A stretch of DNA of 64,000 nucleotides from Agromyces italicus DSM 16388 (lineage in GTDB: Bacteria; Actinomycetota; Actinomycetes; Actinomycetales; Microbacteriaceae), in assembly GCF_000421545.1 (NCBI RefSeq), contig NZ_ATXF01000011.1:62001-126000 (forward strand). Reading direction: 5' to 3'. Shown piece after piece: positions 36,237 through 45,056 of this stretch (positions are counted from its first letter, which is position 1; every line of letters starts with the position of its first letter). The position numbers and the translations under genes are program-made. Under the pieces are notes generated by a model. That model worked only from the letters and a program-made list of their open reading frames with translations, did no database searches and was not told the origin of the DNA.

Positions 36237-37633
36237 CACGATCGATCCTCCGGCGGTTCCGGCGTCGCGCGGCGACCGAGGGCGACGGATCGGCGACCGA
36301 CGACTCGGCCACCGAGAGAGACGGCTCGGCGTCCGAGGGCGACGGCGCGGTCACCGACGGCGACGCCTCGGTGACCGACGGCGCGCGCGACGCCGCCGCC
36401 CTGCCTGCCGTCGCGCGCGCCGACCGATTCACCAACCAAGACCTGCTCGTCGAGGTGAGTCACGGCATCGGCGGCCACACCGGCCGACTCGTGATGACGA
36501 CGCTCGGCACCGTGCTCGGCATCGCGTCGCTCGTTGTCACGATCGGCTTCGCGCAGACCGCCGCGGGGCAGATCAGCCGTCAGTTCGACGCCGTCGCCGC
36601 GACGCAGGCGGTCGTGAAGCCCGAGACCGCGAACTCGGGCGGCGACGAAGTCGCGACGTCGACCCTTCCGTGGGATTCGCCGGCGCGGGTCGAGCGACTG
36701 AACGGCGTCGAACGCGCCGGGCTCATCGGCGAGGTGCCGATCGGCGAGCTCCAGATCACGGCCGTGCCGATCAACGACCCATCTGCGCCCGAGGTGCTGA
36801 GCCCGACGCTGCTCGCCACTTCGCCCGGGTTGCTCGACGCCGTGCGCGGCGAGGTGCGGGCCGGGCGCTACTTCGACGACGGGCACGACTCCCGTGCCGA
36901 TCGGGTCGCCGTGATCGGCGTGCGGGCCGCCGAGAAGCTCGGCATCAATCGCGTCGACAGCCAGCCCTCGATCTTCATCGGCGAGCGCCCGTACACCGTC
37001 ATCGGCATCGTCGACGGCATGGAGCGCCGGCCCGACCTGCTCGACTCGGTGATCCTCCCGCTCGGCACGGCACGGGCCGACTTCGGCCTGCGCAGTGCGA
37101 GCGAACTCCAACTGCGCATCGATGCCGGCGCGGGGCCGCTCGTCGCGAAGCAGGCGCCGATCGCGCTCGACCCCAACGCCCCCGAGAACTTCGACGTGCA
37201 GGCCCCGCGCTCGGGCTCGTCGTTGCAGGAGAGCGTGCAGGCCGACATCAACGTGGTCTTCCTCATCCTGGGGGTGATCGCCCTGCTCGCCGGCGGGCTC
37301 GGCATCGCGAACGTCACCCTGCTCTCGGTGTCGGAGCGCACGGGAGAGATCGGGCTGCGACGTGCCCTCGGGGCGACCAGTCGGCAGATCGCGCGGCAGT
37401 TCATGGTCGAATCGGTCGTGATCGGCCTGCTCGGCGGGCTCATCGGGGCCGCGGTCGGCGTGTTCGCCGTCGTCGTCGTCGCGCTCGTGCAGCAGTGGAC
37501 GCCCATCATCGACCTGCCGATGGTGTTCGGCGCGGCGGTGCTCGGCGCGGTCGTGGGCCTCGGCGCCGGGGCGTACCCGGCGCGCAAGGCCTCGCGCATC
37601 GAGCCGATCGCCGCCCTGCGCGCCGGCGTCTGA
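36233..37633 (+). CDS. MacB/FtsX-type ABC permease
   Basis: 466 aa. An acidic N-terminal extension of short repeats (DGSATD/DGSASE-like, about 15-55) precedes helix 1 (VMTTLGTVLGIASLVVTIGFA), a large extracytoplasmic domain and three C-terminal helices with the FtsX-type stretch LRRALGATSRQIARQFMVESVV. MacB permeases work by mechanotransmission rather than transporting through the membrane. The repetitive acidic extension is unlike family members I know and may come from replication slippage. Terminal gene of the operon, followed by repeat C. Confidence 0.88.
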   Translation: MTRSILRRFRRRAATEGDGSATDDSATERDGSASEGDGAVTDGDASVTDGARDAAALPAVARADRFTNQDLLVEVSHGIGGHTGRLVMTTLGTVLGIASLVVTIGFAQTAAGQISRQFDAVAATQAVVKPETANSGGDEVATSTLPWDSPARVERLNGVERAGLIGEVPIGELQITAVPINDPSAPEVLSPTLLATSPGLLDAVRGEVRAGRYFDDGHDSRADRVAVIGVRAAEKLGINRVDSQPSIFIGERPYTVIGIVDGMERRPDLLDSVILPLGTARADFGLRSASELQLRIDAGAGPLVAKQAPIALDPNAPENFDVQAPRSGSSLQESVQADINVVFLILGVIALLAGGLGIANVTLLSVSERTGEIGLRRALGATSRQIARQFMVESVVIGLLGGLIGAAVGVFAVVVVALVQQWTPIIDLPMVFGAAVLGAVVGLGAGAYPARKASRIEPIAALRAGV

Positions 37634-37647
37634 GCGTCGGTCCCCGG

Positions 37648-37797
37648 GTGTTCCTCAGGAGCGACGGGGTGTTTCTCAGGAGGGCGGCGGCGGTGCCGCG
37701 GCGCCGATCGGCGGCTGTCCGGGGCACAGATGGCCGCTGTGGCATCCGGGTCTCCTGAGAAAACACCCGAAAACCCGACCCCGCTCCTGAGAAACCG
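37648..37797. repeat. Hairpin repeat C (double-box inverted repeat)
   Basis: Same architecture as family A with a different box: GTTCCTCAGGAG (37650-37661) and GTTTCTCAGGAG (37671-37682) on the left, complements CTCCTGAGAAAAC (37752-37764) and CTCCTGAGAAAC (37784-37795) on the right. The central 69 nt form no single clear hairpin. It lies between the ABC permease and dacB genes and encloses no gene. Confidence 0.8.
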
Positions 37798-37836
37798 GGG
37801 TGCCGGGGGTGGAGGTACGGCGCGTACAATTCCCGC

Positions 37837-39297
37837 GTGATCGATGAGACGGATGCCACGGGGGCGACGTCGCCCGAGCGTGGCGGCGCCGCGGCATCCG
37901 TGCTCGCCTTCATCACGCGGCACCGGCTGCCGCTCGCGATCGCCTCGGGCGTGCTCGCCCTCGCGCTGCTCGGCGGCGGCGCGGTCGCGCTCGGGGTCGC
38001 GGTCGCGCCCGAGCAGACGACCGCCGCCGCGGTGCCGAGCGAGACGCCGACGCCGACCCCCGAGGCCCGCCCGGTGCCCGAGTCCGCCGCGGCGGTGAGC
38101 CGCGTGCGCACCTGCTCGGTCGCCGAGGCGGCCGCCGACCCCCGCCTCGCGAACCTGCAGGCGCAGGTGATGAAGGCGTCGACCGGCGAGGTGCTCTACG
38201 ACCGCGGCGGCACGACGCCGTCACGCACCGCGAGCGTCATGAAGGTGCTCACCTCGGCGGCGGCGCTCTCGGTGCTCGGGCCCGATCACCGCGCGGCCAC
38301 GACCGTCGTCAAGGGTGCGGAGCCCGGGTCGATCGTGCTCGTCGGCGGTGGCGACGTGACGCTCTCGCGCACGCCGTCGGGCGACGAGACCGCGTACCCG
38401 GGTGCGGCGCACCTCGACGAGCTGGCCCGTCAGGTCGAGGAGGCTTGGGCCGCCGATCCCGCCAATCCGCCGATCACGAAGCTGATCCTCGACGCGAGCT
38501 TTTTCGGCGGCGAGGAGTGGCAACCGAGCTGGGACCTCGTCGAGCGTGAAGACGGCTACATGTCGCTCATCACGGCGCTCATGGTCGACGGCGACCGCGA
38601 TGATCCGTACTCGAACACCTCCTGGCGCAGCGATGACCCCATCGGCCGTGCGGGCCAGGCCTTCGCCGACGAGCTCGGCGGCGTCGGCACCATCGAACGC
38701 GGCACAGCGCCCGCCGGGGCGACGCAGTTGGGGCAGGTGGTCTCGCCGCCGGTCTCGGCGCTCGTCGACAAGGCGCTCGTCGTCTCCGACAACACCGTCG
38801 CCGAGATGCTCGCGCGACTCGTCGCGATCGAGACCGGCTCGGGCAACGACTTCGCGGCGATCAATGCGGGCGTGCTCGAGGGGCTCGGGCACTACGGGGT
38901 CGACACTGCGGGTGTCGTGGTGGTCGACGGTTCGGGACTCTCCGACGACAACGCGGTGCCGCCCTCGTACCTCACCCGGCTGTTCGTGAAGATCAACGCG
39001 CGCGAGGCGAACCTCGGGTACCTGCTCGACTCGCTGCCGGTGTCGGGCGAGCGGGGCTCCCTCGCCTACGACGACCGGTTCTGGGGCGACAACGCCGTGG
39101 CCGACGGGAGCGTCATCGCCAAGACGGGGTGGATCAACACGGGCTACACCCTCTCGGGCGTGATCCGCGCCGAGGACGGCACCGACCTCACCTTCGCGAT
39201 CTACGCACTGGGCGACGTCACCGATGAGGCGAAGACCGCGATCGACACGCTCGCCACGGGCTTCTACCTCTGCGGGGACAACCTCTCGAACCAGTAG
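37837..39297 (+). CDS. dacB: D-alanyl-D-alanine carboxypeptidase (PBP4 type)
   Basis: 486 aa. Cytoplasmic Asp-rich tip, one helix (about 33-55), Pro/Thr linker, then a PBP4/DacB-type domain: SxxK as TASVMKV, SxN as VVSDNTVAEML, and KTG as IAKTGWINTGYT. It trims terminal D-Ala from stem peptides and may have endopeptidase activity. Two cysteines (RTCSV and YLCGD) may pair. GTG start fits the basic promoter context GTACAATTCCC just upstream. Repeats C and A3 lie on either side of the gene but are of different families. Confidence 0.94.
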   Translation: MIDETDATGATSPERGGAAASVLAFITRHRLPLAIASGVLALALLGGGAVALGVAVAPEQTTAAAVPSETPTPTPEARPVPESAAAVSRVRTCSVAEAAADPRLANLQAQVMKASTGEVLYDRGGTTPSRTASVMKVLTSAAALSVLGPDHRAATTVVKGAEPGSIVLVGGGDVTLSRTPSGDETAYPGAAHLDELARQVEEAWAADPANPPITKLILDASFFGGEEWQPSWDLVEREDGYMSLITALMVDGDRDDPYSNTSWRSDDPIGRAGQAFADELGGVGTIERGTAPAGATQLGQVVSPPVSALVDKALVVSDNTVAEMLARLVAIETGSGNDFAAINAGVLEGLGHYGVDTAGVVVVDGSGLSDDNAVPPSYLTRLFVKINAREANLGYLLDSLPVSGERGSLAYDDRFWGDNAVADGSVIAKTGWINTGYTLSGVIRAEDGTDLTFAIYALGDVTDEAKTAIDTLATGFYLCGDNLSNQ

Positions 39298-39319
39298 GCG
39301 CCAACCGGGGCACTCCCGG

Positions 39320-39396
39320 GTTTACAGGACATCGGGGCGTTTACAGGACGAGTTGGGGGTCGAAGCGTCCTGCACATCGGCAGATGTCCTGTAAAC
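39320..39396. repeat. Hairpin repeat A3, solitary
   Basis: Family A architecture: outer boxes GTTTACAGGAC (39320-39330) and GTCCTGTAAAC (39386-39396) are perfectly paired. Inner left box GTTTACAGGAC (39339-39349) faces a decayed inner right box GTCCTGCACAT (39367-39377). Loop 17 nt. Between dacB and the nicotinamidase gene; no AbiEi-like gene is adjacent. Confidence 0.85.
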
Positions 39397-39435
39397 CCGG
39401 GGGACGAGGGGGAGCCGGAGGGGGAGAATGGAGCC

Positions 39436-40047
39436 ATGACCCGCGCGCTGTTCATCATCGACGTTCAGAACGACTTCACCGAGGGCGGGGCGCTCGGCGT
39501 CGCAGGCGGCGCCGCCGTCGCCGCCGGCGTGAGCGAGCTGCTCGCCCGCCACCGCGGTGCCTACGAGCTCGTCGTCGCCTCACGTGACTGGCACTCGGGC
39601 GAGGGCGACAACGGCGGCCATTTCGCCACCGACGCCGAGCCCGACTTCATCGACACCTGGCCGCCCCACTGCCTCGCCGGAACGATGGGCGCCGAGTACC
39701 ACCCGGCGTTCGCGACCGACGAGGTCGACGTGCACATCCGCAAGGGGCAGGGCGTTCCGGCGTACTCGATCTACGAGGGCACCGACGACGCGGGCGACAC
39801 GATCAGCGAGCTCCTCGCCCGGCACGGCATCACCGACGTCGACGTCGTCGGCCTCGCGACCGACTACTGCGTGCGGGCCAGCGCGCTCGACGCGCTGGAG
39901 CACGGGCAGCACGTGCGCGTGCTCACCGACCTCGTCGCGGGCGTCGCGGCGGAGTCGTCGGCCGCCGCCCTCGCCGAGCTCGGCCACGCCGGGGCGCTGA
40001 TCGCGACCTCGAGCGTCGTCGCCGAGGCATCCGGGTCGGCCGAATGA
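39436..40047 (+). CDS. pncA: Nicotinamidase/isochorismatase family hydrolase
   Basis: 203 aa. Likely converts nicotinamide to nicotinic acid in NAD salvage. N-terminal Asp in ALFIIDVQNDFTEGGAL, metal-site DxH in SRDWHSG, catalytic Lys in RKGQG, and nucleophile Cys in GLATDYCVRA. The Asp-Lys-Cys triad and the DWH motif favour nicotinamidase over isochorismatase. ATG overlaps nothing upstream; its stop overlaps the hydrolase gene (ATGA). Confidence 0.9.
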   Translation: MTRALFIIDVQNDFTEGGALGVAGGAAVAAGVSELLARHRGAYELVVASRDWHSGEGDNGGHFATDAEPDFIDTWPPHCLAGTMGAEYHPAFATDEVDVHIRKGQGVPAYSIYEGTDDAGDTISELLARHGITDVDVVGLATDYCVRASALDALEHGQHVRVLTDLVAGVAAESSAAALAELGHAGALIATSSVVAEASGSAE

Positions 40048-40823
40048 TCGCGACGGATGCCTCGCGCCCGCCGCTGCTGCACGCCGAGAGCGCCGACGGG
40101 GTGCTCATCGGCTACCGCGTGCACCGCGCCCCGGATCGCGACGCCTCGTCGCCGCCCGTGCTGCTCGTGCACGGCTTCGCCTCCGACTCGCGCATCACGT
40201 GGGAGGGCACGGGCTGGGTGAAGGCGCTCACCGACGCCGGTCGCGAGGTCGTAACCCTCGATCTGCGCGGCCACGGCGACAGCGACAAGCCGGTCACGGC
40301 CGCAGAATACGCACCGCTGCGGCTCGGCGCCGACCTCGCCGCCGTGCTCGATTCCGCGGGCGTGCCCGTCGCCGACGCGGTCGGCTATTCGATGGGATGC
40401 CGCGTCGTCTCGGCGCTCGCGGCGATCGCCCCCGAACGGCTGCGACGGGTCGTGCTCGGCGGGGCGGGGCCGAACGAGCTGTTCGCCTCGTGGGCGATCG
40501 ACGAGGTGCGCGCGCTCCTTCTCGACGACCGGCCGAGCGAGAACCGGGTCATCGAGCAGGTGCTGCGGCCGGCGATCGACGCGGGCGCCGATCGAGAGGC
40601 GCTCCTCGCCGTCGTCGAGGGGGTCTCTGGCGCCCCGCTCGGCATCCCCGGTACGATCCCGACGCTCTTCGTCGCGGGCGAGAATGACCCGGTGCCTGCG
40701 GGAGTGCAGCAGCTCGCCCTCGACTGGGGCGTCGACCTCGTCTCGGTACCGGGCCGCGATCACGTCGCGACGCTCACCTCGCGGGTGTTCAAGGACGCGG
40801 CGATCGGGTTCCTGCGCGACTGA
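40044..40823 (+). CDS. Alpha/beta hydrolase
   Basis: 259 aa soluble serine hydrolase. Oxyanion motif LLVHGFASDSR, nucleophile elbow GYSMGCR, Asp in FVAGENDPVP, His in GRDHVATLT. The small fold resembles haloalkane-dehalogenase/esterase members but the specific substrate is unclear. Translationally coupled to pncA (ATGA overlap). Not recognised as a particular enzyme of NAD metabolism. Confidence 0.87.
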   Translation: MIATDASRPPLLHAESADGVLIGYRVHRAPDRDASSPPVLLVHGFASDSRITWEGTGWVKALTDAGREVVTLDLRGHGDSDKPVTAAEYAPLRLGADLAAVLDSAGVPVADAVGYSMGCRVVSALAAIAPERLRRVVLGGAGPNELFASWAIDEVRALLLDDRPSENRVIEQVLRPAIDAGADREALLAVVEGVSGAPLGIPGTIPTLFVAGENDPVPAGVQQLALDWGVDLVSVPGRDHVATLTSRVFKDAAIGFLRD

Positions 40824-40857
40824 CGGCGGCCGGTGCTTGCACCGGGTGTCCGCGAGC

Positions 40858-40878
40858 AGCTGTACATCTTGTACAGCT
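40858..40878. promoter_or_regulatory. Perfect palindromic operator candidate
   Basis: AGCTGTACA-TCT-TGTACAGCT, two 9-bp half-sites in perfect symmetry, in the 194-bp gap before the HisC-type aminotransferase gene (140 bp upstream of its start). Size and symmetry suit a dimeric repressor. The regulator is not identifiable from sequence; the nearest encoded regulator is the Lrp/AsnC protein at 45057. Confidence 0.6.
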
Positions 40879-41017
40879 CGAATCGGATCGTCCGGTGACG
40901 ATCGGGCACCTTGTCGGGTGTTCGATCGTCGCTTTGCTGCCCCGCCGACTTCCTCCGTAGGCTGCGATCGTCAGCGGCGACGGGCGCCGTGGTGACGACC
41001 CACGAGGAAGTAGGGAC

Positions 41018-42097
41018 ATGATCCACCAGCGCGACGCCATCGGCCGACTCCCCGTCTACACGCCGGGTCGGCCTGCCGCGCAGGGTGCCGTCAAGCTCTC
41101 CTCGAACGAGAACCCCTTCCCGCCGCTGCCCTCGGTCGTCGACGCGGTCGTCGCCGGCCTCGACGGGATCGCGCGCTACCCCGACCTCGCCGCGACCGAG
41201 CTCACGCGCCGGCTCGCCGACTACCACGAGGTCGACCCCGCCGAGATCGCGCTCGGCGCCGGCTCGGTCGAGGTCGCCGCCCAGCTCATCCACGCGAGTG
41301 CCGGTGAAGGCGATGAGGTGATCTTCGCCTGGCGCTCCTTCGAGGCCTACCCGATCCTCGTGCAGGTCGCGGGCGCCACACCCGTGCCCGTGCCGCTCAC
41401 CGCCGACGAGCGCCACGACCTCGATGCGATGGCCGCGGCGATCACCCCCCGCACCCGGCTCGTGTTCGTCTGCAACCCGAACAACCCGACCGGCGCAACG
41501 GTGACCGCCGACGAGCTCACGGCGTTCCTCGCGAAGGTGCCCGCCGAGGTGCTCGTCGTCGTCGATGAGGCCTACGTGCACTTCGACGACGACCCCCGCT
41601 CGGCGAGCGGGCTCGAGTTCTTCCGCAGCCACCCGAACGTCGCGGTGCTGCACACCTTCTCGAAGGCGTACGGGCTCGCCGGGCTCCGCGTCGGCTACGC
41701 GATCGCCCCGGCCCGGGTCGCCGAAAACCTCCGCCGCGTCGGCGTGCCGTTCGCCGTCAGCGACCTCGCCCAGCGTGCGGCGATCGCGTCGCTCGACGCC
41801 GAATCCGAGCTCGAGGTGCGCATTCGCGAGATCGTGGCCGAGCGCGGGCGCGTCACCGCCGCGCTCCGCGACGGCGGATGGCGGCTCGTCGACTCGTTCG
41901 GCAACTTCGTGTGGCTCCGCACCGGCGACGACACCGAGCGCGTCGACGGCGTGCTGCACGAACACGGTGTCGTGGCACGCGCCTTCGCCGGCGAGGGCAT
42001 CCGCGTGACCATCGGCTCGCCGGAGGCGAACGACCGATTCCTCGCCGCTGCGGCCGAGGCCCTCGCGACCGCACCGGTCGCGGTGCCCGCCGGCTGA
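41018..42097 (+). CDS. Class I/II PLP aminotransferase, HisC/Pat type
   Basis: 359 aa. PLP-dependent: VKLSSNENPFPP at the N-terminus, GAGSVEVAAQL, VFVCNPNNPTGA, Asp/Tyr in VVDEAYVHF, and the Schiff-base lysine in TFSKAYGLAGLRVGYA. In Microbacteriaceae and corynebacteria homologs serve as histidinol-phosphate or aromatic amino acid (phenylpyruvate) aminotransferases. A TrpXYZ-like importer downstream favours an aromatic role (inference). GAGGAAG precedes the ATG by about 8 bp. Confidence 0.9.
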   Translation: MIHQRDAIGRLPVYTPGRPAAQGAVKLSSNENPFPPLPSVVDAVVAGLDGIARYPDLAATELTRRLADYHEVDPAEIALGAGSVEVAAQLIHASAGEGDEVIFAWRSFEAYPILVQVAGATPVPVPLTADERHDLDAMAAAITPRTRLVFVCNPNNPTGATVTADELTAFLAKVPAEVLVVVDEAYVHFDDDPRSASGLEFFRSHPNVAVLHTFSKAYGLAGLRVGYAIAPARVAENLRRVGVPFAVSDLAQRAAIASLDAESELEVRIREIVAERGRVTAALRDGGWRLVDSFGNFVWLRTGDDTERVDGVLHEHGVVARAFAGEGIRVTIGSPEANDRFLAAAAEALATAPVAVPAG

Positions 42098-42144
42098 CGT
42101 GGGTCACGCGCGAACCGAGCGGCCCGCTCCACCCCCGCCGACCC

Positions 42145-42178
42145 GGGTCGGCCGCACCTTCGCGGCCGTGCCCGACCC
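42145..42178 (+). other. Leader hairpin upstream of the ABC importer
   Basis: GGGTCGG (42145-42151) pairs with CCGACCC (42172-42178), with an inner CCGC/GCGG stem. It lies 57 bp before the substrate-binding gene. No T-run follows and no T-box or riboswitch consensus is recognised. Confidence 0.4.
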
Positions 42179-42235
42179 AGAGACCTGCGCCCCGCGCACG
42201 GAACCCCGCAACACCGACCTGAGGAGGACCCCACG

Positions 42236-43231
42236 ATGAGAACCCGCTCGAAGCTCACCGGACTCGCACTGCTCGCCACCGGAGCCCTCGCCCTCACCGG
42301 CTGCGCATCGGACGGCGGCGACGCCGCAGCATCCGATGACACCGTCTCGATCGGCATCAGCCAGATCGTGCAGCACCCCGCGCTCGACGCGACGCGCGAG
42401 GGCTTCAAGCAGGCCTTCGCCGATGCCGGCTACGTCGAGGGTGAGGACATCACCTTCGACGAGCAGAACGCGCAGGGCGAGCAGGCGACCGCCACCACCA
42501 TCGCCGCGAAGTTCCAGACCGACGGTGTCGACCTCGTGCTCGCCATCGCGACGCCCACCGCGCAGGCTGCCGCGCAGTCGATCGCCGACATCCCCGTGCT
42601 CTTCACCGCGGTCACCGAGCCCGCCGAGGCCGGCCTCGTCGACAGCTGGGAGAAGCCGGGCGGCAACGTCACCGGCACGAGCGACCTCAACCCGGTCGAG
42701 CAGCAGCTCGAGCTCGTCACCCAGGTCGTTCCCGACGCCAAGACCGTGGGCATCGTCTACAGCTCGGGCGAGGTGAACTCCGAGGTGCAGGTCGAACTCG
42801 CGAAGGAGGCCGCCGACGAGCTCGGCCTCGAGATCAAGGAGGCGACCGTCACGAACTCGAGCGAGGTCGCCCAGGCGACCGAGTCGCTCGGCGACGTCGA
42901 CGCGATCTACATCCCGACCGACAACCGAGTGACCGAGGGTCTCGAGGCGGTCGTGCAGATCGCCGAGCAGAAGCAGATCCCGCTGTTCGGCGCCGAGGGC
43001 GGCCAGGTCGAGCGCGGAGCCGTCGCCACGTACGGCATCGACTACACCGAGCTCGGCTACCAGACCGGCAAGATGGCGATCGAGATCCTCGAGAACGGCG
43101 CCGACCCGGCCGAGATGCCCGTCGAGACCCTCGACGAGCTCTCGCTCATCGTGAACCCCGCCGCCGCCGAGCGCCAGGGCGTCACGCTCCCCGAAGACCT
43201 GGTCGCCGACGCCGACCAGACCATCGAATAA
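42236..43231 (+). CDS. ABC importer substrate-binding lipoprotein (TrpX-like)
   Basis: 331 aa. Lipobox LALTGC (Cys near 22). ABC_sub_bind (DUF534) fold: VSIGISQIVQHPALDATREGF, LAIATPTAQA, TAVTEPAEAGLVDSWEKPGGNVTGTSD, YGIDYTELGYQTGKMA. TrpX-type proteins bind aromatic amino acids or related compounds. GAGGAGG upstream of the ATG is a strong Shine-Dalgarno. First gene of a three-gene importer operon with a permease and an ATPase. Confidence 0.9.
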   Translation: MRTRSKLTGLALLATGALALTGCASDGGDAAASDDTVSIGISQIVQHPALDATREGFKQAFADAGYVEGEDITFDEQNAQGEQATATTIAAKFQTDGVDLVLAIATPTAQAAAQSIADIPVLFTAVTEPAEAGLVDSWEKPGGNVTGTSDLNPVEQQLELVTQVVPDAKTVGIVYSSGEVNSEVQVELAKEAADELGLEIKEATVTNSSEVAQATESLGDVDAIYIPTDNRVTEGLEAVVQIAEQKQIPLFGAEGGQVERGAVATYGIDYTELGYQTGKMAIEILENGADPAEMPVETLDELSLIVNPAAAERQGVTLPEDLVADADQTIE

Positions 43232-43261
43232 CACGCCCACGGGACATCCGGAAGGCCCTGC

Positions 43262-44155
43262 ATGAACGCCGCACTCGAACTCGGCCTGCTTTACGGGATC
43301 ATGGCGCTCGGTGTGTACCTCACATTCCGCGTGCTCAACTTCCCCGACCTCACGGTCGACGGCAGCTTCACCACCGGCGCCGCCGTCGCGGCGTCGCTCA
43401 TCGTGCAGGGCGTGCCCGCCCCCGTCGCCACCCTCGCGGGTGCGGCGTCGGGGGCGGTCGCCGGCATCGTCACCGGAGTGCTCTACACGAAGGGGCGCAT
43501 CGACGGCCTCCTCGCAGGCATCCTCACCATGATCGCGCTGTGGTCGATCAACCTCAGGATCATGGGCAAGTCGAACCTCCCATTGCTCAGGGAGGATACC
43601 GTGATGACGCCGCTGCGCGACAACGGCCTGCTCGGCGGGCCATGGAGCATCCTCATCTTCGCGATCTTCGCGCTCGTGCTGAAGTTCGCCATCGACTGGT
43701 TCCTCTCGACCGACCTCGGCCTCTCGATCCAGGCGACCGGTAACAACGAGCAGATGATCCGCTCCTTCGGCGTGAACACGCACTTCACGACGATCCTGAC
43801 GCTCGCGATCTCGAACGCGCTCGTCGCGCTCTGCGGCGCGCTCGTCGCGCAGTACCAGGGCTTCGCGGATGTCTCGATGGGCATCGGCCTCATCCTCGTC
43901 GGCCTCGCCTCGGTCATCATCGGACAGGCGATCATCGCAGGACGCTCGGTGTGGGTGGCGACCCTCGCGGTGCTCGTCGGTGCGATCGTCTACCGCCTCG
44001 TGATCTTCCTCGCGCTCGCGGCCGGCCTCAACCCGAACGACATGAAACTCATCTCCGCCGTGCTCGTCGTCGCCGCGCTGCTGCTGCCGCGCTGGGGCTT
44101 CCTGAAACGCGTCCCGAGTTTCCGGCAGCTCAACCGCCGCGCGGTCCGGGCCTGA
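43262..44155 (+). CDS. ABC importer permease (TrpY-like)
   Basis: 297 aa, about eight helices, branched-chain amino acid/ribose (LivH) superfamily: LYGIMALGVYLTFRVLNFPDLTVDGSF, a signature of the TrpY subgroup, and GLSIQATGNNEQMIRSFGVNT in the cytoplasmic coupling loop. Spacing of 30 bp from trpX-like and 14 bp to the ATPase indicates one operon. Confidence 0.91.
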   Translation: MNAALELGLLYGIMALGVYLTFRVLNFPDLTVDGSFTTGAAVAASLIVQGVPAPVATLAGAASGAVAGIVTGVLYTKGRIDGLLAGILTMIALWSINLRIMGKSNLPLLREDTVMTPLRDNGLLGGPWSILIFAIFALVLKFAIDWFLSTDLGLSIQATGNNEQMIRSFGVNTHFTTILTLAISNALVALCGALVAQYQGFADVSMGIGLILVGLASVIIGQAIIAGRSVWVATLAVLVGAIVYRLVIFLALAAGLNPNDMKLISAVLVVAALLLPRWGFLKRVPSFRQLNRRAVRA

Positions 44156-44169
44156 GAGGAGCGACGAAC

Positions 44170-44961
44170 ATGCTCACCATCGATCACGTCACCAAGACCT
44201 TCTTCCCCGGCACCGTCAACGAGCGCGTCGCGCTGAACGACGTGTCGCTGCACCTCGACGAGGGCGACTTCGTCACCGTCATCGGTTCGAACGGCGCCGG
44301 CAAGTCGACGCTGCTGAACATCATCGCCGGCAAGATCGCCGTCGACTCGGGGGAGCTCCTCATCGACGAGCGCTCGGTGAAGCGGATGAAGGACTACCAG
44401 CGGGCCGCGTACATCGGCCGGGTCTTCCAGGACCCGATGGCCGGCACCGCGCCCGACCTCACCATCGAGCAGAACCTCGCCCTCGCACTTCGCCGCGGGC
44501 AGCGGCGCGGCTTCCACCTCGGCGTGACACCGGCGCGTCGCGAACGGTTCAAGAAGGAGCTCCTCGCCCTCGAGCTCGGACTCGAGCAGCGGTTGAAGGC
44601 CCGTGTCGGGCTGCTCTCGGGCGGCCAGCGCCAGGCGCTGTCGCTGCTGATGGCGAGCTTCACGCAGCCGCGCATCCTGCTGCTCGACGAGCACACCGCG
44701 GCGCTCGACCCGCAGCGGGCCGACCTCGTCACGCGGCTCACGAAGTCGGTCGTCGAGCGCGACAAGCTGACCACCCTCATGGTCACCCACAACATGGAGC
44801 AGGCGCTCCGGGTGGGCAACCGGCTCATCATGATGCACGAGGGGCGGATCATCCTCGACCTGCCCGAGGAGGAGAAGCAGAAGATGACCGTCGCCGGACT
44901 CCTCGCGGAGTTCGCGAAGATCAAGGGCGCGGCGCTCGACGACCGCGCGATGCTCGGCTGA
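44170..44961 (+). CDS. ABC importer ATPase (TrpZ-like)
   Basis: 263 aa. Walker A GSNGAGKST, Q-loop RVFQDPMAGTAP, signature LLSGGRQALSLLMA as LSGGQRQALSLLM, Walker B ILLLDEHTAALDP (His replacing the usual Pro, as in the TrpZ subgroup), switch MVTHNMEQAL. ATG with GAGGAG upstream. Energises the importer. Confidence 0.92.
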   Translation: MLTIDHVTKTFFPGTVNERVALNDVSLHLDEGDFVTVIGSNGAGKSTLLNIIAGKIAVDSGELLIDERSVKRMKDYQRAAYIGRVFQDPMAGTAPDLTIEQNLALALRRGQRRGFHLGVTPARRERFKKELLALELGLEQRLKARVGLLSGGQRQALSLLMASFTQPRILLLDEHTAALDPQRADLVTRLTKSVVERDKLTTLMVTHNMEQALRVGNRLIMMHEGRIILDLPEEEKQKMTVAGLLAEFAKIKGAALDDRAMLG

Positions 44962-45056
44962 GCGGGCACGCCGGCACCCGCGGACGGGTGGATGCGGAGG
45001 CATCCGCCCGTCCGCCTCGCGATCGTCCGCGTACGCTGGAAGCGGGGGAGGTGCCG

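Noticed and set aside
42098..42235. T-box or tryptophan riboswitch before the importer
   Set aside because: Only a simple hairpin is present; no T-box bulge sequence or specifier loop.
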